Below are positions 5,015 to 5,895 of a stretch of DNA of 5,895 nucleotides, piece by piece; position 1 is the first letter of the stretch; every line of letters starts with the position of its first letter. The notes below the pieces were generated by a model. It did no database searches, was not told the origin of the DNA, and saw only the letters and a list, made by a program, of their open reading frames with translations. The position numbers and the translations under genes were made by a program. Source of the DNA: Bacteroidota bacterium (GTDB lineage Bacteria; Bacteroidota; Bacteroidia; Bacteroidales; Paludibacteraceae). Location of the stretch: assembly GCA_023391625.1 (NCBI GenBank), contig JAEWAN010000001.1:1-5895 (forward strand), written 5' to 3'.

Positions 5015-5086
5015 CTTGCAACGTTGTGCAACTCACTGACATCTTGTGCATCGCGGTGAATCGTTGCAAGTGATTTTACAATGTTG
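5015..5086. repeat. Second TTGCA/GTGCA cluster between guaA and its terminator
   Basis: TGCAACGTTGTGCAA at 5017-5031 is a 14/15 inverted copy of 4836-4850. It contains the perfect palindrome CAACGTTG (5020-5027 region). CTTGCAACG (5015-5023) and CGTTGCAAG (5062-5070) form a 9-bp inverted pair. ACAATGTTG at 5078-5086 repeats 4840-4848. With the cluster at 4836-4870 these sites bracket the guaA terminator. They are candidate recombinase or host-factor binding sites in an att region; the function is inferred. Confidence 0.4.
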
Positions 5087-5094
5087 ACCTGGGG

Positions 5095-5895
5095 CTATTC
5101 CCACTCAATCGTCGCGGGGGGTTTGCTGGTGATGTCGTACGCTACACGGTTCACTCCGGGGACCTCGGCAACGATACGGCCAGACACCTTTGCCAGCACG
5201 TCGTAGGGCAGCTTCGCCCAGTCGGCGGTCATGGCGTCGCTTGACTCCACGGCGCGCAGGATGATGGGGTAGGCGTACGTCCTCTCGTCGCCCATGACGC
5301 CTACGCTCTTGACGTCGGGGAGCACGGCGAAGTACTGCCATACGCTGCGCTCGCTGTTTCGCTCGCCAGTCTCCTCGAAAACGCGGGCGTTGTAGGCGTC
5401 CAGCTCCTCGCGGACGATGGCGTCGGCGTTCTTCAGAATCTCCAGCTTCTCGCGTGTCACGGTGCCGATGATGCGAATGGCCAAGCCCGGCCCCGGGAAG
5501 GGCTGGCGGTGTACGATGTGGTCGGGAAGCCCGAGCGCCGTGCCGAGCGCGCGCACCTCGTCCTTGAAGAAGTGGTCCAACGGCTCGATGAGGTCGAAGT
5601 GAACGCCGTCGGGGAAGGGGATCAGGTTGTGATGGCTCTTGATGGTGGACGCTTTGCCGCCCGTCTTGCGGGCGCCGCTCTCGATGATATCGGGATAGAT
5701 GGTGCCCTGCGCCAGGTACTTCACCGGACGCCCGCCCTCGGCGAGGTCCTCCGCCACGGCGAAGAACTCCTTCCAGAATTGTGAGCCGATGATGCGGCGC
5801 TTCTGCTCGGGCTCGACGACGTCGGCCAAGAGTGCGGCGTAGCGATCCTCGGCGTGCACGTGCACGAAGTCCACGTCGAACTGCTTCGTGAACAC
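5095..5895 (-). CDS. guaA: GMP synthase (glutamine-hydrolysing), C-terminal part
   Basis: GuaA aminates XMP to GMP with glutamine and ATP in the cytoplasm, the last step of de novo guanine nucleotide synthesis. The window holds the last 266 codons; the gene runs off the right edge, about half of a normal 510-525-residue enzyme. The fragment covers the end of the ATP-pyrophosphatase domain (YLAQGTIYPDIIES at about 60-73, then KSHHN at 86-90). It also covers the C-terminal dimerisation domain with RQPFPGPGLAIRI (130-142), GVMGDERTYAYP (199-210) and the invariant end KPPATIEWE. The glutamine amidotransferase domain lies outside. The GTG at 5895 is an internal Val codon rather than the start. GC-rich codon use marks it as native chromosome. 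The 3' end of guaA is a known integration target for genomic islands in several bacteria, which fits the neighbouring integrase. Confidence 0.97.
   Translation of the reverse strand: MFTKQFDVDFVHVHAEDRYAALLADVVEPEQKRRIIGSQFWKEFFAVAEDLAEGGRPVKYLAQGTIYPDIIESGARKTGGKASTIKSHHNLIPFPDGVHFDLIEPLDHFFKDEVRALGTALGLPDHIVHRQPFPGPGLAIRIIGTVTREKLEILKNADAIVREELDAYNARVFEETGERNSERSVWQYFAVLPDVKSVGVMGDERTYAYPIILRAVESSDAMTADWAKLPYDVLAKVSGRIVAEVPGVNRVAYDITSKPPATIEWE

Noticed and set aside
5509..5784. Open frame on the plus strand inside guaA.
   Set aside because: Antisense to conserved GMP synthase; a by-product of GC-rich codon structure.
1..5895. tRNA genes, rRNA or CRISPR arrays.
   Set aside because: No cloverleaf with a TTC-type arm and no regularly spaced long repeats were seen; the only periodic repeats are the 5-bp TTGCA units.

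Overview
The window looks like the edge of an integrated mobile element next to a chromosomal housekeeping gene. The host is probably a GC-rich actinobacterium, and the protein flavour suggests a gut Coriobacteriia (Eggerthella/Collinsella/Adlercreutzia-like). That host call is inference: it rests on the GC-rich guaA (GMP synthase) fragment at the right edge and the style of the integrase, excisionase and repressor proteins. No 16S or other taxonomic marker is present.

Layout, left to right. (1) 1-161 is an upstream region. A good Shine-Dalgarno plus ATG on the minus strand at the very left edge hints at a divergent gene outside the window. (2) 162-2373 is a gene for a DUF4268-family, PD-(D/E)XK-nuclease-like protein, split by a clean insertion. 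The 5' fragment is 162-425 and the 3' fragment is 1702-2373. Joining them across one copy of ATTTA restores an uninterrupted frame of about 311 codons. (3) 421-1701 is the insertion itself, a visibly AT-rich unit of about 1.28 kb flanked by ATTTA direct repeats. It has its own promoter, a radical-SAM RlmN/Cfr-family 23S rRNA methyltransferase gene (518-1507), a strong terminator and a second hairpin near its right end. No transposase and no terminal inverted repeats are visible. (4) 2380-4020 is a minus-strand operon with overlapping genes: an excisionase-like HTH protein (3811-4020), a tyrosine integrase (2748-3821) and a small ribbon-helix-helix, MobC-like protein (2380-2748). (5) 4030-4120 is a divergent control region with three copies of a 14-bp operator core placed over both promoters. 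(6) 4170-4592 is an XRE-type repressor, divergent from the integrase operon and followed by a terminator. (7) 4593-5094 has no gene but is dense with short repeats: AACCTG/CAGGTT, GAATCAA, TTGCA repeated every 10 bp, and CCAAAAGG inverted arms. It also holds the guaA terminator. It is the best candidate for the attachment site or another cis-acting region of the element. (8) 5095-5895 is the C-terminal half of guaA on the minus strand.

How the parts fit together (inference): the XRE repressor binds the three operators, holds down the xis-int-mobC-like operon and probably tunes its own promoter. On derepression, Xis and Int would act on the element's ends, one of which may lie between the repressor and the guaA 3' end. 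The DUF4268 gene is plausible cargo that was later inactivated by the methyltransferase cassette. The most notable point is that cassette: a promoter-gene-terminator unit for an RlmN/Cfr-type enzyme, a family that includes ribosome-targeting antibiotic resistance enzymes, moving as a single-gene insertion by an unrecognised mechanism.
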